The notes beneath the pieces are model-generated. The model saw only the letters and a list, made by a program, of their open reading frames with translations, was not told the DNA's origin and made no database searches. A program made the translations under genes and the position numbers. A stretch of 64,000 nucleotides of DNA, taken from NCBI GenBank assembly GCA_029962745.1, contig CM057152.1, positions 26,348,507-26,412,506 on the forward strand. Direction: 5' to 3'. Source of the DNA: Echinometra lucunter (lineage: Eukaryota; Echinodermata; Echinoidea; Camarodonta; Echinometridae). Within the stretch, counting starts at the first letter, position 1. Each line of letters starts with the position of its first letter. Below, piece after piece: positions 1 to 12,340 of this stretch.

Positions 1-1004
1 GATATGGATATGGGAACATACTTTAAGTTTTCTGAGTTTTAAGGCATGCAATATAAATTTTATTCCTTACCAAACATGCCAAATGAGTTGAGCAAGAGGT
101 GAAAATGGCAAAAACTGCAGTTTTGACATCTTTTGCACGGTGAATTTGATCTAATGCGGAGGAATTCATGTTTTGGAAGGGTGTTTGCAACTTTTGCAAT
201 TGATAACCATCGATTTATGGTTGAATGAACACATAAAAAAAATCAAAATATCACCATATTGAAATCATCCAGTAATTATTGCCTTATTTTTGTGCACTAA
301 AAATCTTATTAGATAACATGTTTAGCATGTCTGCAGGACCGTTGTACATGTATCAATGATCTCATGGCATTTAATTGAAAGTTCACGCTTCAATGAGCAC
401 ATGGGACTGGAAAAGCTCTTCTTTCACCTATCGACCAAAATTCAATTGCTAAATGTGGGTAACCATGATAAGTCTTCTTGGGGAGTTCGTCTGATTTGAT
501 TTTCAGTCGAAATCCCGACCTCTTACACTTCAGGGAACAAATATGAGACAAGATGAAATGTAACAAGGTAAATTCATGTATGATACTTCCATAAAATATG
601 AGTTTTGTTGAGGCCTATGAATTTTGAATATATTTTTGAAATTATAAGGAAGTACCCTTCCACCATGCCCACGGTGTGAAGCTTTTTTCTTTCTTTTTCA
701 TTACGAAATTTTGTGATTTGGTGCATACATTATATGCCGATTTGTATGTACTATAAGGAGACATATTATGATTTTGTACTCTAATAACTATTTTGTAGTA
801 ATTGCAATATGTTCCTCAGAAATATTGAATCAGGTATACATATGTTGCTAGCAAATTATATTCTACAATAATAGACAGTGCTCAGTACACTCACGTCAAC
901 AGTATACGCACAACAACCAATATGATCTTTTATTTTGGAGCTACAGTAAACTGACCGACATGATATGGAGCCCACCAGGTGACATGAGGAGAATGACTTA
1001 AACT
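1..1004. other. unassigned AT-rich sequence
   Basis: No coding sequence, inverted repeat or known element was recognised here. It precedes the tandem array. Confidence 0.5.
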
Positions 1005-1784
1005 TTTGACTTTCATCCCCTACCCTTGGATAAGGGCACTGAAATTAACTTTTCATGAGTATCAACTGAGGTAGAGTTTCAAAATTCAACTTGGCAGCCA
1101 TTTTGAATTAGAAAAAGGCAAATTTTATGCAAATTTATGCAAATTGTTGCTAGTAATGCTGTGATAAATCTCTTTCATACCCTAACCTTGGAAAAGGTCA
1201 CTGAAATTAACTTTCCATGAGTATCAACTGAGGGAGAGTTTCAAAATTCAACTTGGCAGCCATTTTGAATTTAAAGAGGCTAATTTTATGCAAGTTTATG
1301 CAAATTAGTAGTTAAGGAGTAGTTCTAAGCTGGTAATAATGCCATAATAATGTTCCCGAAAGCATAGGTAAAGACACTATAATTAGCTTCCTATGTGTCT
1401 CAGCTCTGGAGATATTGGTTGAAATAAGTTCTGCGTGTCTAATGTGGTCTAATTATGGCGGCCATTTAAAAGTGAAAACGGTTAATTATATGAATATTTA
1501 TGCAAATTAAGAGTCAGTGGATAGTTATAACTTGCTAGTAATAATACTGTAACAATTTTCCCTTATCCCCTAACCATAGAAAAGGACAATGAAATTAACA
1601 TTACATGAGTATCATATGAGATCAAGTTTTAGAACATGCAAAATGGCAGCTATTTTGGTATGAAAAAGGCTAATTCTATGCAAATTTATGCAAATAAAGA
1701 GTTAGGGAGCAGCTGTAAGCTGGTAAGTATGCCACAATCATGATCCTTGGACCTACAAACAAAAAGGCACAACATTTAGCTATC

Positions 1785-2005
1785 TTTTTTTTTTTTTTTA
1801 GCAGAAGTTTCTGCATTTATTAAATTATTATTATTTATTATTATATTATAATGATACAAATCAAATTGATACAAGTCAAGTGTGACAAATGTACAAAGGA
1901 AGAATATGTATACTTAGATAATATTAAAATAATAGAGTTGGTTTTAATGAAGAAATAAATATAAATGCAGGGGCTAGCTATCACAAGCCAAAAGGCTTGA
2001 GTTGA
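1785..2005 (-). mobile_element. SINE-like retroposon insertion in the array
   Basis: The array consensus is interrupted by about 200-225 bp starting with a T15 run, that is, a poly(A) tail on the minus strand. The word TAGCTATC occurs at 1777-1784 and again at 1975-1982, and TAGCT again at 2007-2011, so the target duplication is ambiguous. No internal Pol III boxes were confirmed. Confidence 0.5.
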
Positions 2006-3181
2006 TAGCTCTAGAGATATTGGCTAAAATAGGTTCTGCATGACATTGTGTACTGTGGTCTGATATAGTGGCCGTTTAAAAGAGAAAAGGAAATAATAAT
2101 ATGAAAATTTATGCAAATTAAGAGTCAGTGGAGAGTTATAGCTTGCCAGTATTGCAATGATAAATCTTCTTCATCTTCTAACCATGGATAAGGACACTAA
2201 AATTAATTTTTCATGAGAATGAATTAAGATACAGGTTTAAACATGCAACATGGCAGACATTTTGGATTGAAAAAGGCTAATCTTACGCAAATTCATGCAT
2301 ATTATTAGTTAAGGAATAGTTCTAAGCTGCTAGTAATGCTATAGACATGTTCCTTGTCCGCCAAAACAGGTAAGAACACCAAAATGTGCTTTATATCTGT
2401 CTGATATCTGAAAATATAGGCTAAAATAGTGTCTTTATAACAGCAATTTGGAATTAAGGGTTAATAATAGGCAAATTAAGGTCAGTGGATAATTATAACT
2501 TGCTAGGAATGCTATAATAAATCTCCCTCATCCCCTTCTTACCATGGACAGGAACACTGGTATTGACTTTCTATGAGTATAAGATGAGACAAAGTTTTAA
2601 ACATGTGGCATGGTAGCCATTTCGAAATGAAAAAGGGTTAATATTATGCATATTTATGCAAATTAGGAGATATGGAGTATTCATTTGGTGGTGATATTGC
2701 CAGAATCATGTTCCTTGACCCCCCCCCCCCCCCCAAGCATAGGTAAAGACACTAAATTTAGCTCTCTCTATGTCTCAAATCGAGAGATATAGGCTAAAAT
2801 AGATTATGCGTGTATACTGTGGTCTGCCATGGCAGCCATTTAGAAGTGAAAGGGGGTTAATTTTATACAAATCAAGTGTTAGTGGATAGTTGTAACTTGC
2901 TAGTAACGCTGATAAATCTTCTTTATCCCCTACGCACAGATATAAGGATACTGAAATTAACTTTCCATGATTATCAATTCAGGAAGAGTTTGAAAATGCA
3001 TCTTGGCAGCTATTTTGAATAAAAAAAAAAAAGACCGTAATCATTTATGCAAATGTATGCAGATTAGGAGTTAAGGAGTAGTTGTAAGCTGGTAATAATG
3101 CCATAATCATCTTCCTTGACCCCCAGAACATAGGTAAAGACACTAAAAGTAGCTTTCTGCATGTCTCCTATCTGGAGATAT

Positions 3182-3466
3182 ACTCTCTCTCTAAAAAAAA
3201 AAGAGTGAACGCATTCAGAAGAGAGTGCATTTAGAGTGAATTAAGAGTAAAAATTGTGATATTCACTCTTTATTCACTCTTTGAGGGGTGACCTCAGGGA
3301 TCACTCACAATCCTTGAGTGATCACTGAGGTCACCCTCAAAAGGTGAATAAAGAGTGAATATCAGTTTTTACTCTTAATTCACTCTCAATTCACTCTAAA
3401 TGCACTCTCTTCTGAAATTCACCCCTAACAGAGTGAACCCGTTCACTCTTTTTTTTTAGAGGGAGT
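3182..3466. mobile_element. fold-back element in the tandem array
   Basis: About 285 bp form a near-perfect inverted repeat with arms of roughly 130 bp, rich in GAGTGAA/TTCACTC words. Ends read CTCTCTCTAAAAAAAA and TTTTTTTTAGAGGGAG. The array resumes on each side, so it inserted after the array formed. Confidence 0.8.
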
Positions 3467-3840
3467 AGGCTAAAACAGGTTCTGCGTGTTTACTCTGATA
3501 TGGCCGCCATTTAGAAGTGCAAAGGGGTTAATTGTATGCAAATTTATGTAAATTAAGAGTCGGTGGATAGTTACAACTTGCTCTTAATCCCATGATAAAT
3601 CTCTTTCATCACCTAACCTTGGGTAAGGATATTGAAATTAACTTTCCATGAGTATCAATTGAGGTAGAGTTTTAAATGCAATTTAGCAGCCATTTTGAAT
3701 TTTTAAAAGCTAATTTTATGCAAATTTATGCAAATTATGAGTTAAGGAGTAGTTTCAAGCTGGTATATGGCATAATCATGTTCCTTGACCCTGAAAACGT
3801 AGGTAAAGACACTAAAATTAGCCCTCTACGTGTCTCAGAT

Positions 3841-5757
3841 CTACAGATGTGATGGCCTGAGGGCCCCTGCAGTCCTTCCTTTGTTGTTCTGCAAAGAGAA
3901 AGGTGGAGTGTCTGTTAGATCTGCTGCTAGAGTATTGGTTCTGTTTGGGTCTGGGGCCTGTGCAAAAGTGAGACGATTCCCCAACTGGGGAGGGGGCCCT
4001 GTTACGAGAGTGACGGCCTTTGTGAGAGCTCCTATGATGGGGCTGCCCGCTGCCAGGGTAAGTGCTAGGGTGGGACTGAGAGCCATGGAGCTGATCTTGG
4101 GAGGCTCGTGGGAAAGAATGAGCTGGTTAAGGTCTAAAGTTAGATAGTTCATAGTAAGTTTTGGCTGCAGTAGACTTAGCTGAGATATGTCTTCAAGTAC
4201 ATTCTGGAAATTGTTAGCAAAGAGGTCCTTGCCTTCATTTGGTAGTTTGAGGAAGGCATTAGTCACCTTTTTGTCCACCCTCAAGGTCTCAGTGACATTT
4301 GTGTGGCAAGCCCTGCAGCACAGCAATACATTTCTGGCTGCCTGGTCAAATTGTAAATCCGAGAGAAGACTGATTGTTTCCAGTAGGGTTACCTTATCAT
4401 TCACTCTGAGTCTTTTGGCATCCACCAGTGCTGTAGATAAATATCCCTGAAGCATGGCCTCATCGCCACTCTGGCCAATGCGTCTAGGTCTTTCATAGTT
4501 ATAATCATTTGACTTAACTGCTGAGACTTGAATGGATTGCCCGAGCGGTTGCGGGCAGCCGAGGCCTCCGCCACTTCGTGAGCTACTTCTGGAATGATCA
4601 GAGTAAACAGGAAGAACTCCCAGTCCGCCTAGACAATTTTGTAGTTTTTCCTAGCCTCTGAACGAGTGGGCTTTATTTTTCTGCACCAGCTGTCAAGCTC
4701 CTGAAAGCATTTTTTGCAGGGAGCATCCATTTTTAACGCTAGCAGTTTGTTCTTATCTGAAGATTCAAGCGAAGAAGATCGAAGAGTGAAAGATTGACAT
4801 TTTTTCCTCATCTGCCCGAGATTGGGATGAGCTGTCAGCGGCCATTTGAGGATAGTATTCAAGAACTATGGCGGTGGCCTTGTTTAGTTTTTCCCCCATA
4901 GTATGCTGATATTGTGTGAAGTAGGGGTTTCCTGAAAGACTCTGCTCACATGGTTTGAAGTTGTGTCCGACTCGTAATGCAAGGGTTGAGAAGAAATAAC
5001 AGAAGCGGAAGAGGCAGAATAGTCACCCTATCCCTGGTCCCTCCGAGAAATTTGCGGTCAGTGATAGCCCATTCCGAGTCAGATTCTGTGACAATCGAGA
5101 GAATTGGCTGGGTTGGGGAATCATGGGTTCTCGCTCATGTTTTGTCCCTCCTTTTCCGAGAGTGAGTGAGGGAGGGGATCATTGATCATAGGGGTTAGGG
5201 TCTGGGAAGGAGGAAACCGCAGCCGAGAGGGGGGTCTTTTCTGACCTGGCTAACAGGGAAGGGGCACCCGCGTAACTAGACAGGATTAATGCTCATAGAG
5301 GTTTTATAAGCCAGACTCCGGCCGCATTCGTGCCAGGCTGAGGAAGGGAATCAGAGCTCGGGTTACCTGATTTACCTAAATTATCCTCCCTATAGGGCCT
5401 AGCTGGGTTTTTCAGGCGGGGTTTCAGACTGAGGGTTTTCCAACGTTAGCAAGTGGACATTTATATGTGATAACCTTTGTCTTGGGAGTTCCTTTTGCCT
5501 TTACTCCATATCTTAGACTGGTGGGGTAGGATTTGAAGGGAGGAAATTGGAGCAGGTATCAGCCATAATACTCGTGGTCTCAGTGCCTGGCAGGCAGTCT
5601 GCATGAATACCCAAACCCGCAGGCGAGGCTGTACGTGTTAGAATTCTTGTTATTGCATTGAGTGGGTTTCCACCTCCACAACATAGGGCTCATTACGGGC
5701 TGGAGAGACATTCTTCCGCCGAACCCAAGGTCGATTTAGATTTAGATCCAGACATCA
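3841..5757 (-). pseudogene. decayed gag-like retroelement coding region
   Basis: On the minus strand, an open stretch at 3841-4455 (204 codons) reads TLLETISLLSDLQFDQAARN and DLFANNFQNVLEDISQL, and ends in a Pro/Asn-rich tail. Upstream, frames at 4460-4862 and beyond carry coding-like peptides (MDAPCKKCFQELDSWCRK, LFTLIIPEVAHEVAEASAAR) broken by stops and shifts. GC content is higher than in the flanks. The layout of a helical block followed by LFaNNf loosely resembles DIRS/Ngaro-type Gag, but this is weak; no RT was found beside it. Confidence 0.45.
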
Positions 5758-6106
5758 TGTTATCATTAGATCTTTCTTACTGACATCACAGTGAAAGGCA
5801 GAAAATGGGACAAAAGGGAGAAAACAATGTTTCACCTGTAGTAAGAAAAACAGTGTAAATGAGAAGGCGCATGCTAGTGAAAGAGGAAGTGACATAAGAG
5901 GTAGATCACGAAGTGACCTCTGAGGGGTGCACTATATGCATTCCAGGGGCATGAAAGTTTTATGTGGGAGTTCTTACCGGTGTTTTGAGAGTGGGGTGGG
6001 GTGAATAGCAGTGTTTACACACTGACAGGGGAGTATGCAGAAATGAAGTTAATAACACTTTACCAATGACTCAATCATGTTTTTATCTTTTTGGTATCTA
6101 CTGTCA

Positions 6107-6370
6107 CTATGAACATGACGGACAAAGAAAGTGGACAAAATAAACAACCTCTCATTCTACCCTTCACAATGGTTCTGGTAGTCAAAAGAACATCCCTTCA
6201 CTGCTATTATGTTTAATCAGTGGTTCCAGGTGAATATGCATGTTACACCTGTTCCCCATATTTTAGATAATAGCAGTGAAGGGATGTTCTTTTGACTACC
6301 AGAACCATTGTGAAGGGTAGAATGAGGGGTTGTTTATTTTGTCCGCTTTCTTTGTCCATCATGTTCATAG
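6107..6370. mobile_element. fold-back element, 103-bp arms
   Basis: Arms 6107-6209 and 6268-6370 are reverse complements with about three mismatches, separated by a 58-bp loop. No coding capacity. The high arm identity suggests a recent or conversion-maintained element. Confidence 0.85.
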
Positions 6371-8417
6371 TGTGTATTGTACCTTGATGCGTGTTATTTT
6401 ACTGATATTAGTTCAGAGGTTCAGCAAAGTATGATGTACATCTATAAATTTAACAAAGAGATATCTGCTTCATTCACTTCTCTAATATCCACTGGATATT
6501 TCAAGAGCTATAGACCAATTTCACCTCCGCCTTATGTATTTGGCCCTCTATCGCCATCGCTGTGGTGGGCAAGCGCGCCGACCGCAATTGGCTCTGTGTA
6601 CAAAATGAATGTAAGATATGAGATATGCCCTGATTTTGTTCCATTTACTTTATTCTGGATCAATAAAATACTAAAGCATGGATACATGGGTACATGAGGT
6701 AAGACAATGGCCATATCTGACAGATGAAGGTATGAAGTATTTTTGTACTTTCGATAGTTTTTCAACTTAGTTTTGCCAGTATAAGTTCGATTGCAGCGTA
6801 AAAGCCGTAGTAAACGGGAGCCCTCAATCTTACCCTGTTTACAAAGTCATGTTTTCACTCATTAAATTTTACGCCAAAGTACATAAGGATAATGTTTCTT
6901 GACTTCAAAGTCCTTTCTGTTGATATTTTTACCCACTGGCAACGAATTCCTTCACATTGCTTACAGAAACCTGCATACGGAGTACGGCTTCTCACACAAA
7001 CAGACTTCATGGGTCAAAGCGAGTGAATTTGGCACTCAGCTTCCAATTTTTAAACTTTCTCCAATTCTTGTGGCATTTGAGCACTGCACAGCTGCGACCT
7101 GAACTTCGCTGATAATTTCTCATTGCAAATATTAAAAGAAATCTGTATATATTGGTCAAAATGGACAAAAAATCGAACGAATGTAGTATGTACATAAGAT
7201 GCTATTGACTTGTGTACTATAAAAGTTGGAGCGCCCACTGCAGTATGTCAAACTGTGTCAAACAGTCTGCTGCCCTCTTGCGTTGTATTGGTCTGTAGTA
7301 GTTTGCACAATTATAGATCTGTGCCTGGAATAAGCCACAGGAGGAAGTATTTTGGCTGCACCTTGGATTAGCTTCCATAAGAGCTAGGAGAGTGTTAACC
7401 AATAATAGAATAAAGATATAAAATTAAGTTTTGAAAAGGCAAAGGCAGTCCTCTGATAAAGCAAGTTTGTAATCACTTTTCCTATTGAGCAGACAGAGAT
7501 TACCAGTATTTTGGTCAAATTGTGACATCTAGATGTGATATATGCCTGTGTGATATATTTAGGCTCCAGTGATGTTCTCTGTAATCCACAGATGGAAGTG
7601 TTTTTTTTTTGTTTTTTTTTCACTACAGGAACACCTCCATTTCTTTGAGAGTGATTTCCAAAAGCTCAAAGTGATAATTTTCCATGAGAAATATCTGGGT
7701 ATTTGAAGTAATTTTTCAGATGCTAATATTTTTAACTGGTTGTAGATCACTGTACAGATTTATTCAAGTTTTATTTATGCCTCTGCTACAACATTAAATA
7801 CCCCCCCCCCCCCTGCACTGAAACTAAAGTTTGCAGGGGGCTTGTTTGACATATGTGCAACTACAATCTGACCTTTAAATAGTAATAATTGGAAGTACAT
7901 GTAGATGGATATAACTGTCCATCACAAGGGCTCTGAGGTCGAAGCATAATCAACTGGAATATGTTTGTGGAATGGTCTATTTTTAGAAATGTATATGTGA
8001 TAAATATTGCAAGCAAGATGCATATATGTATGTGTTTTAGTGCAGCTGATGTTCTTATCATGATGTCAGGGATAGTTCAGAATGCTGCTCAAATGGCTGG
8101 TTAGACCTCACTGATATTAAAGTGTAACTTGTTGCCAAATTGCTGTGTTCATGGAGTGGTAATGTGACGGTCGGGCAGTTTCACAAATCTCAGCCAATGA
8201 GATATTCAGATTCTTTTCATACAGATCAGTGGTCTCGCCTGTGTAGCAGAGCAGGACTCTAGGTCACCATTTGACAAAGGTCAAACCAAAGGTCAGTAAA
8301 CTTTGTGCAGAAAGTACTGTAATCAGAATAACTTTTTATACATTTTAGGTAGAATCTGCCAAATTCATACCACAGGAGGAAGGGGGGGGGGGGGGCACTT
8401 GACCCCAAAAGTGGTAG
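6371..8417. other. intergenic sequence without recognised gene
   Basis: Only short open frames with no family signal, a C13 run near 7801 and a G run near 8384 were seen. Confidence 0.5.
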
Positions 8418-8882
8418 GTATGTGCCGCAGGCGAGACAAAAAATGGGGGCTTTGGAACGGGCTTATTGTGAAAAGGAGGGTCTTCGGAACGGGCTTCGGA
8501 ACTACACATGTTTGTGAAAACGGGGGTCTTTGGAATGGTTCACCTGCGTGTTAGTGCGTATGTATCCATATGGAACGGGCATACGTGCATGCAGCTAGCC
8601 CGTCGGCATGGGCGCCGTGTGCGCTCGCGCAGAGGCGATGATCGAACAGCGCTCTGTGGGCCACTTTTCACCAAAAACGCAGCTCGTTGTAGTGGATCAA
8701 TGCGGCCGGAACAGCAAAACGAAAAACATGCGGAACGGATTTCTTTCTTCTTTTTTCCCGATAAGAAAATGCTATGCTTCGGAACAGTTTTCTTTGTTCT
8801 TTTTCTCAAAAATATAAAAATGCCATGCTTTGGAACGGAAATTTGAGTGTGTTAAATGGGAGTCTTCTCCGCGGCACATACC
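8418..8882. mobile_element. TIR element with GGAACGG-rich interior
   Basis: The ends are GGTATGTGCCGC (8418-8429) and GCGGCACATACC (8871-8882), a perfect 12-bp inverted repeat. The interior is GC-rich for this window and repeats GGAACGG or a close variant at least six times. The open frames crossing it look compositional, not protein-like. Confidence 0.55.
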
Positions 8883-9332
8883 ACGCATTATATACTGACC
8901 TAGGCCAAAGGTTAAAGGGTCAGTAAACTTCATTGAAAGCCTTTGAACACATGGTAACTTTTTGTACCTTGGATAGTATCACCAAATTCAAACCACAGGC
9001 ATGTTACTTGAATGTACACTGTCAAGGACAAAGGTTGTAATTTTTTTTTTTTTTTTTTTGGTGGTGGTGGTGGTGGTGGTAGTGGTTTCGTTTTGTTTAC
9101 TTTTAGATTCATTTAATTATGTTTTAAAGGTAGGAGATCCCATTTGCAAATTTTTGGAAATCTCATGAAGCTTATGGGGGTCGAATGGTATACCATACTG
9201 ATCATGTGTATGAAATATCATAGTCAAAAGCTTTGCAACTTTTTCGTAAGAAATGAAAACTACCCCCAATTCCTTTGAACCGTGAATTCAAACGTCCATT
9301 AGATGAGTGTCCCACACCAGGAAATGTGTCCA

Positions 9333-9469
9333 GGGCATCGTTTCATGAAAGTTGTCATTCTCTGACAATTTCACCAAAATCCTTGGTTTTGATTGGCTGA
9401 GAAGCGCTATGATAATTGTCAGAGAAAGACACCTTGGCAGTGCTGACAACTTTCATGAAACGGTGCCCA
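9333..9469. mobile_element. small fold-back element
   Basis: Ends GGGCATCGTTTCATGAAAGT and ACTTTCATGAAACGGTGCCC pair with two mismatches. Inner TCTGACAATT and AATTGTCAGA also pair. 137 bp, no coding capacity. Confidence 0.75.
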
Positions 9470-10720
9470 GATCAGTGTGTGTATATTGGTGCTCGTATGT
9501 GTACTCTGGTGTGTGATGCACATAATGCTGTATGTATGTTTGCTTGGATATTTCAACATGTACGTTACTGAGTTGGAAAACATGTCTATTCGCATGCTTG
9601 TAGGCACGTCATTAATTCACTTGAAATTTATTTTTCATTTTTCATTTTTTCCCTGTTAAGAATAAGTTTACAGTTTTATTATTTTGAAGGAAGATCTTAA
9701 TCATCTACCTCTTCAATATATATTACAAGCTATGAAGATAAGTTGATTTGGGGGGCCGCAGAAGGAATCCCATACCTTTAAACAAGGCTGAACCTTGCAA
9801 CAACTTTGCACCATTTATGTTATTCAGAGCCATATATTAACAGAAATACTTCGAACACTTCAAGCCATGGTGCTAGGCAACATGTTGCACTCATTCACAT
9901 CAGAGAACCCGCCCCTCCCCCAATGAAAAGGGGAACACAAGTAAAAGCGTACACCATTGCCAGGTTTACATAGATAAAATACATGTAACATAGTTACTGT
10001 TTAGTGTAATAAAGCAATCGTGTCAAATCAGATGCAAATTCATGATTTTCCTATTCAAAAAGTGCAAAACATTCTAAAAGTGGTGTCTTAAAAGTTTGTA
10101 TTAGTTTTCACATCTGAAGCTGATTGCCTCATTTTAATCTCCAATAACTTATTAAGAGAGTAAATTAATGCATGAATAATTGTACATAATGATTAAAAGG
10201 ATATGATTAATCATTGTGAAAGTTTTAAGGACAATCTCATGCTCATTGTTTTATGAGGGTCAATGATCAGTTTTAATCATCCCTTTGTCACATTGAACTT
10301 GAGAGTCAAAGTGATTCAATAGACTCCTGAATATAATAACTTTTTTTCCCCCAAGTTTTATTCTTTGGATGATTTCTTCCACTTTTTTAAAAGTTACAAT
10401 TATTCAGCTCTTATGAGCAATATATATATATATAAAAGCCGAGAACTCCCTTTTAAAATCAGGCCTGCAAATAAAAATCAGATTTTGAAAAACAAAATAA
10501 TCTTATTTGGCAGAATTTTAAAAGTGTAGTGTGCTTTACATTAATTTTCTGTGTCTATAAGGACCCACACTTAAAGTGTGCTTAGGGTCTATTTTTCCAC
10601 CCCCACGTGCCATTTGTTAAATGCAAAGAAAAAAAATTGCTGTGATGTACCATGACATCCGTGAACAGGTTTACCTTTCCAGTAAACATATGTATTACTT
10701 GCTATGCAAAAAGCATGATT
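9470..10720. other. intergenic sequence without recognised gene
   Basis: AT-rich sequence with a short (TA)n run near 10422. No feature supported. Confidence 0.5.
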
Positions 10721-11232
10721 TTTGTCGAGCCACCGAAGGTGGAGCGAGACTAAGGGATTCTTAGCAGCGTCCGTCCGTCTGTCCATCCGTTAACGCTTAT
10801 AAAATTTGAATAACTTCATGACCATTTGCCCGTTTGGAACCAAACTTTGATGGTAGATGCTCTATAGGGACCACAATGTAATTTGGGGGTCAAATGTCAA
10901 AAGAGGTCAAATGTTAACATTTTCTACTGGGGTTAGTAACTTGGAAAACCAGCCCATTTGTAATCAAACTTGGATGGTAGATGCTTGGTAGGGACCTGAA
11001 TTTAATGGGGGGGGGGGAGGGGGAGTCAAAACATTGTTAATATTTTTTACTGGGGTTAGTAACTTTTGAACCACTATAGCATTTGTAACCAGACTTGGGA
11101 TTTCAATGTAATTTGGGGGTCAAAGGTCAAATGAGTTAAAATGTTAACATTTTCTACTGGGATAAGTAACTTTTGAACCACTAGCCCGTTTGTAACCAAA
11201 CTTGGATGGTACATGCCTTACATTAACCTTAA
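10715..11232 (-). repeat. tandem-core (pearl-like) element fragment
   Basis: It begins TTTTGTCGAGCCACCGAAGG, including hairpin CCACCGAAGGTGG. A CCGTCCGTCTGTCCATCCG microsatellite follows, then about three diverged ~110-145-bp units sharing TACTGGGGTTAGTAACTT and AACCAAACTTGGATGGTA. Reversed, this is tandem core, microsatellite, terminal hairpin, the layout of Helitron-related pearl elements. A DR1-like GGGTCAAAGGTCA occurs at 11117-11129. Confidence 0.6.
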
Positions 11233-11241
11233 TGTTATTTA

Positions 11242-11378
11242 TATTGGATGGCTCTGAATGGGATACCAGAGAATATTCCACGAATTGGGGCCAATATTGC
11301 ACAAATCGAAGGTGAGTGCAATATTGGCCCTAACGAGTGGAATATTCCTGGTATTCCATGAAATAAAGCCATCCAATA
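11242..11378. mobile_element. fold-back element
   Basis: Ends TATTGGATGGCT and AGCCATCCAATA are mirrored. Inner GGGATACCAGAGAATATTCCAC and the central GGGCCAATATTGCAC pair with the other side. 137 bp. Confidence 0.75.
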
Positions 11379-11503
11379 CAATTATCATTATCGATACCAA
11401 ACAGGAAAGGGATTTAAAATTCAATAAATGCCATTTCAGCAACTAAAAAGGGCCCCTATTATAAATTTATTTTGATCACACAAGTTTGACTTGCCTCTTT
11501 ATG

Positions 11504-11508
11504 ACGTC
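11504..11508. repeat. target-site duplication, left copy
   Basis: ACGTC directly precedes the left LTR and recurs at 18265-18269 directly after the right LTR. A 5-bp duplication is usual for Ty3/gypsy-type integrases. Confidence 0.85.
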
Positions 11509-11736
11509 TGTCATGCTATTGTCAATAAAGAGTCCTGTACTAGGCATATATGTTCCAACATCATAACATAAGGTTTATTGATCAGTTTGATTGCAACACC
11601 GGCAACAAGGTAGGCTGGGCCGGGACCGCCATATCGTAACCACATCAACAGCAACGCGTATCCAATGTGACGTCAGTTACATTATCGCGCATCAAATATG
11701 CAAATGATACATATGCAAATGAGACATATTACTACA
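11509..11736 (-). repeat. 3' LTR (left copy)
   Basis: 228 bp. In element sense it starts TGTAGTAATATG and ends AGCATGACA. It holds two octamers (plus strand ATGCAAAT at 11698-11705 and 11713-11720), a palindromic TGACGTCA at 11668-11675 and a minus-strand AATAAA at 11574-11579. Confidence 0.95.
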
Positions 11737-11747
11737 TCCCCCCTTTC
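11737..11747 (-). other. polypurine tract
   Basis: GAAAGGGGGGA on the minus strand abuts the 3' LTR, the expected plus-strand priming site of an LTR element. Confidence 0.85.
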
Positions 11748-11937
11748 ATATATAAAAAAAATGTTTCCTGAATCCAACAACAGCAATATATCACTGTAAC
11801 ACTTCGAGAAAAAACTTTTGGGGGATAGAAAACCATTGGGTACCTCCATGCAGAACAGCCTAGTATTATCACGGTGTTGTTACATAGACATTCCAAACAC
11901 GTAGCAATAATATGTATAATATTATTTTGTCTCAGTC

Positions 11938-11968
<31 letters not shown>

Positions 11969-12340
11969 TCGGTATCATAACTAAATTATACCATTCAACT
12001 GTCATAATGGCAAAAATTGAACACACATGTTTTTTTCGTACATGTATCAGTATAAACAATCCTGATACACAAATGATTATTTTGTGCCATTTCCAAATTT
12101 CTCTTCTGTTTTTTTTTTTTTTTTTTTTTTTTTAATATTTGGAGGTATGGAGTTTCAAAAAGTGACCAGTTATGAATAACTCGTAATACAATTATATCAT
12201 CAATAACAGACGAAATGTATGATCAAATTATCACAGATACATACAACAATCAGATTTACTAATTGGTTTATGGCAATGTACAATAAGACATAAATTCCAA
12301 CAATTTCAATTTGTTACCTGATGAAAAAGAACATTCATTG

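Larger units (their letters stand above)
1005..3845. repeat. diverged ~390-bp tandem repeat array with octamer motifs
   Basis: About seven diverged units repeat the anchor GAAATTAACTTTCCATGAGT (near 1040, 1203, 1590, 2199, 2549, 2947 and 3637), the block GGCAGCCATTTTGAAT and the double word ATGCAAATTTATGCAAATTA. Most spacings are 350-405 bp once two later insertions are removed; the first is only about 160 bp, as if a half unit. No long open frame is present. Copies are clearly diverged, so this is not a young satellite. Confidence 0.8.

Noticed and set aside
8303..8846. Overlapping plus and minus frames as coding
   Set aside because: The GC-rich GGAACGG repeats keep frames open by composition; no domains seen.
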